Of a DNA stretch of 64,000 nt, positions 36,332 to 46,800 are shown one piece after another. The DNA is taken from contig VZSE01004122.1 of NCBI GenBank assembly GCA_013398275.1, positions 969,902 through 1,033,901 of the forward strand, in the 5' to 3' direction. The DNA comes from Promerops cafer (taxonomy: Eukaryota > Chordata > Aves > Passeriformes > Nectariniidae). Position 1 is the stretch's first letter, and each line of letters starts with the position of its first letter. The position numbers and the translations under genes are program-made. The notes under the pieces were generated by a model that saw only the letters and a list, made by a program, of their open reading frames with translations, ran no database searches and had not been told where the DNA came from.

Positions 36332-36879
36332 NNNNNNNNNNNNNNNNNNNNNNNNNNNNNNNNNNNNNNNNNNNNNNNNNNNNNNNNNNNNNNNNNNNNN
36401 NNNNNNNNNNNNNNNNNNNNNNNNNNNNNNNNNNNNNNNNNNNNNNNNNNNNNNNNNNNNNNNNNNNNNNNNNNNNNNNNNNNNNNNNNNNNNNNNNNNN
36501 NNNNNNNNNNNNNNNNNNNNNNNNNNNNNNNNNNNNNNNNNNNNNNNNNNNNNNNNNNNNNNNNNNNNNNNNNNNNNNNNNNNNNNNNNNNNNNNNNNNN
36601 NNNNNNNNNNNNNNNNNNNNNNNNNNNNNNNNNNNNNNNNNNNNNNNNNNNNNNNNNNNNNNNNNNNNNNNNNNNNNNNNNNNNNNNNNNNNNNNNNNNN
36701 NNNNNNNNNNNNNNNNNNNNNNNNNNNNNNNNNNNNNNNNNNNNNNNNNNNNNNNNNNNNNNNNNNNNNNNNNNNNNNNNNNNNNNNNNNNNNNNNNNNN
36801 NNNNNNNNNNNNNNNNNNNNNNNNNNNNNNNNNNNNNNNNNNNNNNNNNNNNNNNNNNNNNNNNNNNNNNNNNNNNNNN
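36332..36879. other. Assembly gap (548 N)
   Basis: A run of 548 N inside LTR copy A. The equivalent part of copy B (about 42710-43595) contains a C9 run, a G8 run and a GC-rich block, the kind of sequence that often drops out of short-read assemblies. The two long open frames crossing this gap are artefacts. Confidence 0.98.
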
Positions 36880-37152
36880 CTCTCTCCGGGGCTCCGGCCT
36901 ACCTCAGCCTGGGCCTCCATGGCTCCCTCCCCCACCCAGCCATGTGGCCGGGCGGGGCAGAGACGGTGCCGCTCCCTGGGCTACCAGGGGCGAAAGAGAG
37001 CGAACTCTGGGAAATCTCTGCTTTTAACCCCGTGTGTCTTCAGAGGTGACTCACGTCTTCAGTGGTCACACCAGGTGTCAATATTCGAATCTGACCACTG
37101 ATTGGTTTAACTAAAACTTCCCAAAAAACTCACTTCCTCCCAAACCGAGACA

Positions 37153-37157
37153 ACATC
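37153..37157. repeat. Target site duplication ACATC (right)
   Basis: The second copy of ACATC, directly after the LTR end CCGAGACA. Removing the LTR and one ACATC restores the normal CR1 reading 'ttcctgacatccaacctaaa'. Confidence 0.9.
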
Positions 37158-37453
37158 CAACCTAAATCTCCCCTGGCACAGCTTAAGACTCTGTCCTCTT
37201 GTCCTGTCACTGCTTTCCTGGGAGAAGAGGCTGACTCCCACCTGGCCACACCCACCTTTCAGGCAGTTGTAGAGAGTGATAAGATCTGAGCCTCCTCTTC
37301 TCCAGGCTAAACAACCCCAGCTCCCTCAGCTGCTCCTTATTGGACTTGTGTTCCAAACTCTTCACCAGCTCCATTGCCCTTCTCTGGACATGCTCCAGCA
37401 CCTCAATGTCCTTCCTAAACTGGGGGCCCAGAACTGAACACAGCACTCAAGGT
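37158..37453 (-). mobile_element. CR1 LINE, 5' part of the split copy (ORF2 C-terminus)
   Basis: A continuation of the CR1 interrupted at 36087. On the minus strand it encodes a well-kept piece of ORF2 C-terminus, including LRELGLFSLEKRRLR and, before it, VLEHVQRRAMELV, followed by frame decay. The 5' truncation lies at about 37453. The 79-codon minus-strand open frame here is this remnant and not a host gene. Confidence 0.95.
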
Positions 37454-40400
37454 AAATGAAGTATTGCAGAGACAGTAACACCTTCTGGAGATGATGCATA
37501 ATGAGTTATAAAACTGTACCCACTCTCCTGGACTAGGTGCTATAAATATACAATTCAGGTGAATATTGGTGTATTCACATTTTTTGTTTGTTTATCAGTG
37601 ATCTATAATGTCTAAAAGACAACCATGCCAATACAGAATCTTATTAAACCCTGGCACGTGAGCATATAATTATGCAAATGTATAAAATAAAAATATTTAT
37701 ATGTATTATTGATGCTGCACTTTTTCTTTATCAAATGAGCTATGATACTCTAGCATTTTACTCAACAATTTTGCAAAAATTATTCGGTTTCATGATGCTG
37801 TTAATTGGCTCATAATTTGACTTCCTTGTTCTGGAGCTGTGGATGCCTGTTATTGTAACATACAATACTAAATGTCTTACTTAAGAGTCAGAAAAGAACT
37901 TTATCTCCAGTTCACGTGGGTCATGTTTCATATGTGAAAAGGTGGATTTCACAATCAGTGACGGGAATGTGGAAATCTAAGACATGAGAGCACATGAGTG
38001 AAACTGCTGTTGAGATTCATATTAGTTTTGGAGGGAAGCTGGCAGCCTGGGGAAAATTTAAATTTGTCATCAGTGGCATAAACTCTTCAAGTAAAGGGAG
38101 CTATTCTAAAGCCAGTTAAACCCACAGAACAAATTAGTCTTCTGGTCATGTAGCTTCAGAGTAGGAACTGTAAAGAATTTAGAAGAGACTTCTGCGTAAT
38201 TTAAGTTGCTGAACAGTGCTAGGATTGATGGTCCACAGCAGGAAGCTCCAAAGAGCAACTTGAGCTCAACTAGCATAAAATCCTTCAGGCCACCTACACC
38301 AGTGCTGGCTGCAACAGCCACTGTGGTGCTGGGACAATCACATTAACTCCTGGGACAGCATGATGGTGTGAACCATCTTTGCATGAGGAGGGTTTCTTCT
38401 CTCCATGAGGAGGCTGTCCCTCCTGGGGCAATGACAGACAACAGCTCTGCCCCAATGGAGCTGACTTGGAGGTGAAGGTGTAGAATTACAGGTTCCTTGA
38501 ATCTGGGTAGACATCTGAATTGGAACTCTTTGTGTGATAATGAGATGTCTGAGGTGAATGCCTGTCCTCATTCAAGTCAGTCACAATATTTGGCTGGTTT
38601 AGGATTTTTTACATTTCTTTTCTTTTTCTTTTTTTTTTTTTTTTTAAACCAAACAAAAGACTTCTTTGTCTGTGGATTTTTTGTTTGTGGGGCAGGAGAG
38701 GGTAGTTGGTTGGTTTTTCTTTTTCTTTGGGAGCAGGTGACTGTATTTGTTTTCCTCAAGAAACTTAATGAAACAATGAACTGGACCCTAAGTCTTTACT
38801 CTTTTCTGAGGTTGCACTAAGACCTCTGATAATGTTGCTTTTTAGTTGTTCTGATAGTACAAATATTAAACTCTCAAGTTTTTCTTGTTTTCAACTGTAA
38901 AAAACCTTGCTTTTGATCCTCAACTTTCATTTTCTTGTTGTTGAACTTTTTGAAAATACAATATAGTAGAGTCTGCATGAGAACTGAAATTGCTTACAGA
39001 GAATTTTATAGTAAATTGATATCTAGAAATACTGTATTGCTGGGAAATGGTCTATTTATCTTGGGATTAGGGCAGATATGATAAAGATATGAAACATAAT
39101 CATCAGAATTCTATACCTTGGGCCAATTTCAGTTCAAGGCTAAGTACAAACAAATCCCACCAACTTTTCAGAGGCTGGCACTGCTTTACACCAGGCATGA
39201 TTTTTATCCAGATATACTTTCTGATAAGATATAGCTTACATTTTCTATAAAATGTTTCAGAAAAACTATATTGTACTGTGGCATAAATCACAAAAGGTGA
39301 AGCCTTATGGATTCTATCTGTACAAACGCAGACTTTATTATGGCATATATTCTTTGACAAGGCAAATATTTACCTATAATGCACATCTTGCTAACTCTGA
39401 ATTGTGTTAGCATACCTATAATCAAAATTTGATTTGAAATCTGCCTCCCAGGAGGTAATTCCAAGAAATAGTTGTGATTGAGGGGGCTGTGTGTATCATT
39501 TATATATTCTATTTATTTTAAGAAAATAATACTTTTATTATCTCTGTTTTCCAAGGTATCTAAGTGTTTTCACCTGATGACAATTTTTAGGATCAGATTC
39601 TGGATACTCTGCTGTTTCCCCAGTCAGGATATCATGTACTTCTACACTCTGTTGCTTACTAGTGGACGGGAGGAGTCATATTCCTGAAAACAGAAATATC
39701 AGGCTCCAGTCCTAAAAAACCTCTGAAGAGTATCTATTTTTACTTATCCATCCTAATATAAATGTATGGATGGGTATGTTTGAAGCTGTCTGTGGCATGG
39801 TACTATACTATCACTGTACTATCTCAATTCCAAACCTGCGAGCAGATATCAGGCTGGAAGGGTTTGTGATAGATACAGCCTAGAGGCCTGGTTCTGAAGA
39901 GATCCACAAATCCCTTGATCACACACCCTCCTCCCTTGCCTTCCCAAGTATATTTACCTAATACTCATGTTCACATGCACCGTGGCTTGCCAAATTCTTC
40001 AGCTTGCTGCCCATCTTCTACCTAAAGTAACCTGAATTTCAGGGACACTCTGCCTTTTAAGAGTGTACCTGGGGAAGACAGTTTCTGTGCACCATAGCCT
40101 TACAAAAGACTAATAAATGTGGCACCTTTGTGCTATGGGGTTTAGGCCGCTTTCTCTCACACCCTTAAAAAACACTCTACTACAGGACAGGTCTGGGATG
40201 GGCATCACATCCATGCAGCTTAAGGTGAGCAAACGGACTGCAAGAAAAGCAGGATCAGTTTGGACTTGAGATAATAAACCTGAGGGAGCCTGGCTGGCAC
40301 CTTGGTACCCGGGGGCAAGAGGGTCTCTGCTGGCAGTGGGGCTGATGCCCCATGCCATTGCCTGTGTTTTGTGTCGAGCTTCCTGAAGGGAATCTGGCTG

Positions 40401-42214
40401 TGAGACGCTGGGATTTAGGTGGAACAAAATCTGCTGAAACCCACCTTGATGGTGTTCACTTTTAGGTTCCTGTTTCAGACAGTTGGGGGCAGAGCTGCCA
40501 AATGGTGAAGTGTTAACATTTCTGAGTGGCTTACAAGAAAGCAGTCACTAGCAGCAAAGATTTTTGCCCAAGTATCTGGACTTGTGGGTTATAAACCAAA
40601 GTTCTGGCTTCTGCTTACTGCAATTTTATTCTGCTGGAATTCTGTAGTCTTTATAGCAGCAGCTCCTGATTTACAACAGCACAGGGATTACCAGAAATAA
40701 GACTTGATGTTCTCTGATGGAAAAGCCTTATTGAGTTTAATAGCATATAATAAGATTTCCTAGGGTTTCTTTCTCTTTTTTTCTTTCTCCTTATTCCATT
40801 TATTTCACTAATTGAATCCCATCTGAAGAGATGGTTAGAGAAAATCGCTATGATTTCTGTAGAGGTGACTAGTCTTTATCAAATTGTCATAGACTTAGCC
40901 AAAGAGTGCTTTTTTGTTCTGAGTCCCTTGAAAATTCTGTAATATTTTATTTTAAAAGTTGATAAAATTTATTTCTGATTAGTTTTTGCCATTGCAGATT
41001 GTTCAACACATGTATTTTCAGCTACAACACTGAGGCATTGCAAAGCTTTTCGAGTCTGAATTTTGTTCCAATTTAAAGTGCCATAAATTCTTCCTTTTCA
41101 GTGTCTCTCTCTCTTATTTACATCAGTGTAAATGAGATGTGATTCAGTCTTGCACTGTGCCTAGAGAAATTGTTTTCCTCCATCTTAGACATTTTGTTAA
41201 ATTGAGGGCTAATAGGGTACCAGGCTTGCAAAGCAAACAAGAAATGAGTATTTTCTGGTCTGAGCAGATGAATTTCCCTAAATTTGCTGCCAAAATAAAT
41301 CCCCAAAACAAATGATTTATGAACTAACTGAAGCAAAATGGATTATTCAAATAATTACTTAGTAATAGAGGAAGTTTGAGCAATGATACTTCTAATAATG
41401 AAGCTGCCCAGAGAACCTGATGCTTAGGGAGATTATGAGGGATTAAGACAGATTCTTTCTCATTCTTTCAGCTCTGCCACCCATCCCACTGAGAATGCAA
41501 AGAGAAGCGTGTACCTTAAATGATGAAAAAGAGGGCAGTTCTTCTTAGGAAACAGCAAAGTTAGGGTTATAATTTAGCACAGTTTAAGCAAACATGTATT
41601 TTACACTTCTAAAGGTACAGGCTTATATCACTGATGTAAATTAGATTTAAGAAAGTCTGAAAACATTAGCTGGAGGAGGGGAAGGATTATATGTTTTTGT
41701 TTGTTTTCTGTTTTACTTTTTTCCCCTCAATTTCAGTTTGAGGGTTCTACAGGTTCACAAGCCTAAAGGGGATTTAAGCATGTCCAAAAGCAGATCTCCA
41801 AAGCAATTAAGGCACTTAAACTTTGTATGTCATTCCTTCTCCACAGCTAGCCTGTTTTAGATAAAAGAAAACAATACCCAAGTATTTTAATGTTGGCAAT
41901 TCCCAAGTGTATTTTCTATCCACAGTCCAACAACTAATTCACACAATTCTTCATGGCTTATTCCTCCTCCTCTGCATTTCAAATTTCTGGTGAGCAAAAA
42001 AGAAAAATGATCGCTTTGGTTGTCATTCCTTACAGTGAAGCTGCATAGGTGGAAGAGCAGTTGCACATAAAATTGCACGAGTAGCCGGAAACCAAACTAA
42101 GCTGGAGTCATTTCAGTAGTGAAATATTCCTGCATGATGGTAATAGAGAACTCTGAGTTGCAGTTTATAATTGTGATGTTTTATATGTATATATTTATAT
42201 ATATGTGCATATAT
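37454..42214. other. Gene-free stretch
   Basis: AT-rich noncoding DNA. A T-rich pyrimidine tract lies at about 38603-38645, followed by T/G-rich sequence to 38730. A 105-codon minus-strand frame at 40110-40427, in a slightly GC-richer patch, has no recognisable domain. No repeat family or RNA gene is identified. Confidence 0.5.
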
Positions 42215-42307
42215 TAAAAACCCCACAAATCCCCCACCCCAAAACAAAAAAAAGACCCTCAATAACCACAAAGAAAAAAGCCAACAACCCCTCCCTCCCC
42301 CCCAAAA
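42215..42307. repeat. A/C-rich low-complexity tract
   Basis: About 90 bases, nearly all A and C, with runs of C4-C7 and A5-A7, next to an alternating TATA-rich run at 42177-42214. The minus-strand open frame over it is a Gly, Trp and Phe-rich artefact. Confidence 0.75.
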
Positions 42308-43184
42308 TATAAAGGAAAAGTTTTGATAGTGGAGAAAGAGCGTCTGGAAACGTCCTTTCTTCATCTGCTCACTAAATAATTAACTAAACCACCATTAAAA
42401 GAATATAAAAATCTCTACACAAACTTTCCCTGGTGTCTCGGTTTGGGAGGAAGTGAGTTTTTTGGGAAGTTTTAGTTAAACCAATCAGTGGTCAGATTCG
42501 AATATTGACACCTGGTGTGACCACTGAAGACGTGAGTCACCTCTGAAGACACACGGGGTTAAAAGCAGAGAATTCCCAGAGTTTTTTCCCTCTCTTCTGG
42601 TCGGGCAGCTCGGAGAGTGCACATCTCCTCCCCCGCCCGGCCACATGGCTGGGTGGGGGAGGGGAGCCATGGAGGCCCAGGCTGAGGTAGGCCGGAGCCC
42701 CGGAGAGAGAGAGAAGGTGAAAGGGAATGGAACCGGGCCAGCCCCTGCAGGACCAAGGGGTGGAGAAAACACCGAGGTATCTTTTGTTCCCCCCCCCAAC
42801 CCCAGAAGAGAGAGCGAGCGAGCCTGTGCCGGCAGAGGAGGCGGCGGGGGGGGTGATGCCCAGCATGTGGGAGCGCCACCGTGAGATCTCAGTGCCCTGA
42901 GGGCAGCGGAGCTCGGACTTTTAACCCTTTCCTGGGTGAAGGAAACTTTGTGAAACATTAGTCCTCCTGGCTGGTGGTTGGAGAGAGAAGAGAGACAGTC
43001 TGGGACCTGAGATGTTAAGAGGAAGATGTGGAGAAGCTGAAGTGGAAGGAGATGCTGGAGTGGTTTTTGGCTGGACTTTTCTTGTATAGCCATAGACTGA
43101 ACCAAGTGGCCTGTAATACATGAAACTGCATTTAGGGGGATGTGAAGGCTTGAGCCAAGAGAGTGACCTGCAGTAATGGCATCA

Positions 43185-43190
43185 TATAAA
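43185..43190 (+). promoter_or_regulatory. Candidate TATA box in LTR copy B
   Basis: TATAAA in the context ATCATATAAAGGAG, about 510 bp upstream of the polyadenylation signal. It could be the U3 promoter of the LTR. A weaker AT-rich alternative, GTTAAAAG, lies near 42559. The matching region of copy A is inside the gap. Confidence 0.35.
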
Positions 43191-43695
43191 GGAGTAGAGT
43201 GAACAGAGGAAGATGAAGAGGGTGTGGTGGTGCCCTCTGTCTTCAGGGAGAAGAAGAGCTCTGTTCTCAGGACCCTCGGCCCCAGGGGATGAGAAAATGG
43301 GGGGGACTGTTGTCCCAAAAATGAGATGTGGTTGTTTTTTGACACTTGGCAAAGCATCCTTGAAGAACCCTGTGAGCAGTTTCGGTCCATGGACGGTGGT
43401 AAGAGCACTGTACATGGAAGGAGCATGTCACGATGGCAGAGTTTCTCCGGGCAGTGCCATGTGTGACAAGGAAACATGGGAAGTTTCAACCCTGTTTCGT
43501 GGGAAGGACTGTGGTACAAGAGAGATTCCTCTCTCTCCCCTGATGGACTGAGAATTGATTATCTGAGTGGTAGTAACTTAATCAGGTTACCAAGGTTTTT
43601 TCTCACTGTGCTTTGGTGAAATTTGGTGGGAGGAGGAGGAATGTTTGGAAAGTTTTCATTCTGTTTCCTGTGTGTTCCTGATTTTAGTGTAGGTT

Positions 43696-43701
43696 AATAA
43701 A
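43696..43701 (+). terminator. LTR polyadenylation signal AATAAA (copy B)
   Basis: AATAAAG followed by T runs, 130 bp from the LTR 3' end. It sits at the place expected for the end of the R region. Confidence 0.75.
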
Positions 43702-43836
43702 GTTTTTTTTTCCCTCTCTTTCTAAGTTTGAGCCTGCTCTTCTCTGTTCCTGGTCACATCTCACAGCAATTAGTTGAAGAAAATATATTTTCATGGGGGC
43801 ACTGGCATTGGGCCAGTGTCAAACCATGACACCGGG

Positions 43837-46800
43837 ATATCACATTTTTCTCAAGATGCTGAAATGCCCAGTTAGGTAAATGTAATTGTTTATAATAGAA
43901 GGCAATATCTAGGTCTTGAAATAAACTTGTTTTGTGACTGTTCTAAACAGAACCTGTAACATCACAATGTTTCCCATCATTTCTCATGAAGTCATCCTTT
44001 AAGTGCATGTAATGGCCTCTGATGGGTGGATCTGAGACAACTGAAGTGTTGAGGATATAGTATCCAGTCAATTACTATTTTTGACCATGGGCTGCCTCAC
44101 AAGGGGACTGGTGAAGCAGCAGAAGTTGCCCCAGCAGTCACCACAAGAGACATTCTGTTGCTGTGGCACTGAAAGTGCCTGGGAGTTGTAGTTGAGGCAG
44201 CAGTGTGCAGGAAATGCTGGAAAGGTTGGATGTTTCTCTCAGGATGTAGCAGGAGCAGTGACTGTAGCTATTGTTTTGTATTTAGCATTGGGGCCAATTT
44301 GGGACAGAACAGAACAGCCCTGACACCTTCCCCTTCCCTTTCTGTTCTTTCTGTAAGCATCATCTTGCCCAGTGACACACTGGTCTGCTCCAGGGCTGAA
44401 TCAGCTTTACAAGTGCAACAATATTCTCATGTGCTACAACTATCCAGCTATTCTGCAAATGAAACAGCAGCTCTTATGCATAAAACCTTGTGCTTCATTT
44501 ATTGCAAGGCATGCAGTGAGGAATCAAAAGCAGAGGAGTGAAGAAGACATGGGACAGAAAAACGGCCAGAGGATACTGAAAGCTCTGTAAAGAAATATGT
44601 TCTTACCTTGTCTCTGTCATAGATCTCTACGGCTACCTGAGTCACTTAACCCAAACCCAAACTTAGCACACATCTTGAGTACCCATGTTCCAGATGGGCC
44701 AGGATGCTGTCACACCTTATACAACACCCTGGAGTGTGTTTGGGAAGCATTCCAAAAAATTAGGCCATAAACATCTCACATGACTTGTAAAAACCTATCA
44801 AGTGTCACCTACATGTTGGCATCTCATGGGAACCATCATTTTAGAAGCACTTTGTGAAGTTTTATTTCCATTTTCATTTTATATCTGGGTGTACTGGATT
44901 CTTCTGAGTGTGACTGAAAGTAGGTTGCCTTATGGAGAAGGGAGTAGTGTCTGGTGTTGCCATGAGGGATGAAGGAAGGCCTGTCCATTTGAATGTTTGC
45001 TCTGTGTCAGGAGGTGGGCCACAGGCTTAGGTAGCAGCAAATTGGAGCGTGCAGAAATCTCTCCCTGCCCTTGGCAGAGTGACCCTGCTCCCTGGTCCTT
45101 TCTCCTGAGGGGAAAAGGAATTGAAACATTCAAGAGTTCTGTGATCTTTTAGTCACACCTCCCTTCACAGTGGGTAGCAACAGAGACAGACCAGCAGGTC
45201 CTTTGCCTTCTTGGCAGAATCTGGCTAGGTGGGACTTGATGCACTCCCATGTCTTCTGAAGGCTGAGAGCAGGTTTATGAATTCCAGGAAGAGCTGGAGA
45301 AGAGTTGAGGCCACTGGGGGAAAGGGTGATGCTGGGAAGATAATGAGGATAAGGTTATTGAATAGCTACTGATTAATGGAGCACAATGAATCCTGTGCAT
45401 TGCATTAGGCAGGATCCTGTGGGGAAAAAATGTCATCTGATTGTGTTTACTAAAGATTTCATCATAATGCAACATGTATAAAAGAGCTGGAGGAAGTACA
45501 GGAGCTTTAAAATGGTGTTTCTTAACTGTGAATACCCAATCATTGTGGTCTTAATGGTCTTTTTAAAACAGTGTATTTTTCTCTAGGCTTTGCATGGATG
45601 CTAAATAGGCAGCTATTTGTAAATAGCTAGTTAAGAAGCTCCTTTTTTTTTTTTTTTTTACCCTAAAAGGATTTTTTTTCCTAAAGGTGGCTATTTCCCC
45701 TAAGATGTATTTCTCTCTGGAGAAGAACTGCTAGCTCAGGGCAGTAGTTCCTTTGATTTTAGCACTCTTAAGTTATTCTCCTAAGGCCAGCATTGCAGAC
45801 TCCTCATATACTTGTTACTCCAAATGTTCTCTTCCCAAATGTGCTTTTGTACACCTCCTCCCTGCATCTTAATCAACCTTAACATTTTTTACACACTCAT
45901 TAACAAGCTGATGGTAGAAAAGAAAAAGGCATGAAAAAGCACAGTGCTTTAGGGTTATCAAAAAAAAAAAAGCTCACTATGGGCTTTAGCAAGTGACACA
46001 TCTTGTATTTTGCGTAAGTACTACCTTGATTGATTCTTTGTGGACATATAAATTGAAAGACTCAAGTAAAAGGCATCTGACATGTATGGAATATTGTTTA
46101 TTTGTTTTCACAATAGCAAACAATGCACAAAAATGCTAGAATTGTGCTAATCTGGAACTCCTTAGAAAATGCCCATCAAATGTAATAACAAAATAAACAG
46201 GAAGAATACAGTTGGGAGGAGTTATTCATAACTAGAGTTTCCCAAACAGTCTATAAAACATTTAGGCAAGATTGGGTATATATAGTAAATAACCCCTATG
46301 TCCTACTGTGTATTATGTTAATGGTCATATACTATTGTGCAAGCTAACATAAGTCTATAAATATATACTAATTGGCTCTGCATCATACAAAAATCAGATT
46401 AAATGACTTTGAAGACTCATAAGTTGGCAAGTCTTACAAAGATAGATTTCCTTTATTTTTTGTTCGTAGTTAATAAAACTATATTCTTCATAGACATATA
46501 TTTTATTTGAACCATAGGGACATTTTACATGTGTTACAATATAGTAGGATGGCTAGCTTTCATTTGAAACTCTTAAACTGAAGCAGGAAAAAAGAAGAGA
46601 AATGCTTATTGAATATGTTTTTCACATAAGTGCATAAGAAGTGAGGCACAATTTTTAGATATCTCCATAAAAACTTTCCTCAAAGTGCCATTACTACATT
46701 CTGAGCATCAAGCAAATACCAAAAGTAGCACTTGGGTCTAGTGTTCAGAGGAAGAGAATACTTACTAAAAATCTACATAATTACACAGCCTGAAAATAAT

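Larger units (their letters stand above)
36088..37152 (-). mobile_element. Solo LTR of an avian ERV, copy A (contains assembly gap)
   Basis: An LTR bounded by TGTCATGG and CCGAGACA on the plus strand and flanked by perfect ACATC duplications. It lies inside a CR1, so it is the younger insertion. The minus strand is the sense strand: an AATAAA polyadenylation signal maps to 36226-36221, close to the 3' end, as in the plus-strand copy at 42434. No gag, pol or env sequence is visible. Known bases number 517, and the middle is a run of N (36332-36879). By alignment with the complete copy, the missing part should be about 885 bp. It shares its first 138 sense-strand bases exactly with copy B. Confidence 0.92.
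42434..43831 (+). mobile_element. Solo LTR of an avian ERV, copy B (complete, 1398 bp)
   Basis: Bounded by TGTCTCGG and CCATGACA, with TG...CA ends and short imperfect inverted termini (TGTCnnGGTTTG at both ends). Flanking pentamers are CCTGG (42429-42433) and CCGGG (43832-43836), a probable 5-bp target duplication with one change. Visible regulatory signals include a CCAAT box at 42480, TATAAA at 43185-43190 and AATAAA at 43696-43701, which fix the sense strand as plus. A GC-rich block with C9 and G8 runs lies at 42600-42860. No viral protein genes are present, so it is a solo LTR left by recombination. The 344-codon minus-strand frame (42485-43519) is an antisense artefact. It is the same family as 36088-37152. 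Confidence 0.92.

Noticed and set aside
36243..37027. Two long open frames (230 and 235 codons) on opposite strands
   Set aside because: They are open only because they cross 548 N; the known flanks are LTR sequence.
42485..43519. 344-codon minus-strand open frame as a gene
   Set aside because: It lies wholly antisense inside a solo LTR, has low-complexity Ser/Pro-rich sequence and no domain.
36088..43831. A single provirus with LTRs at 36 kb and 42 kb
   Set aside because: The LTRs are in opposite orientation with different target duplications, and the DNA between them shows no retroviral genes.
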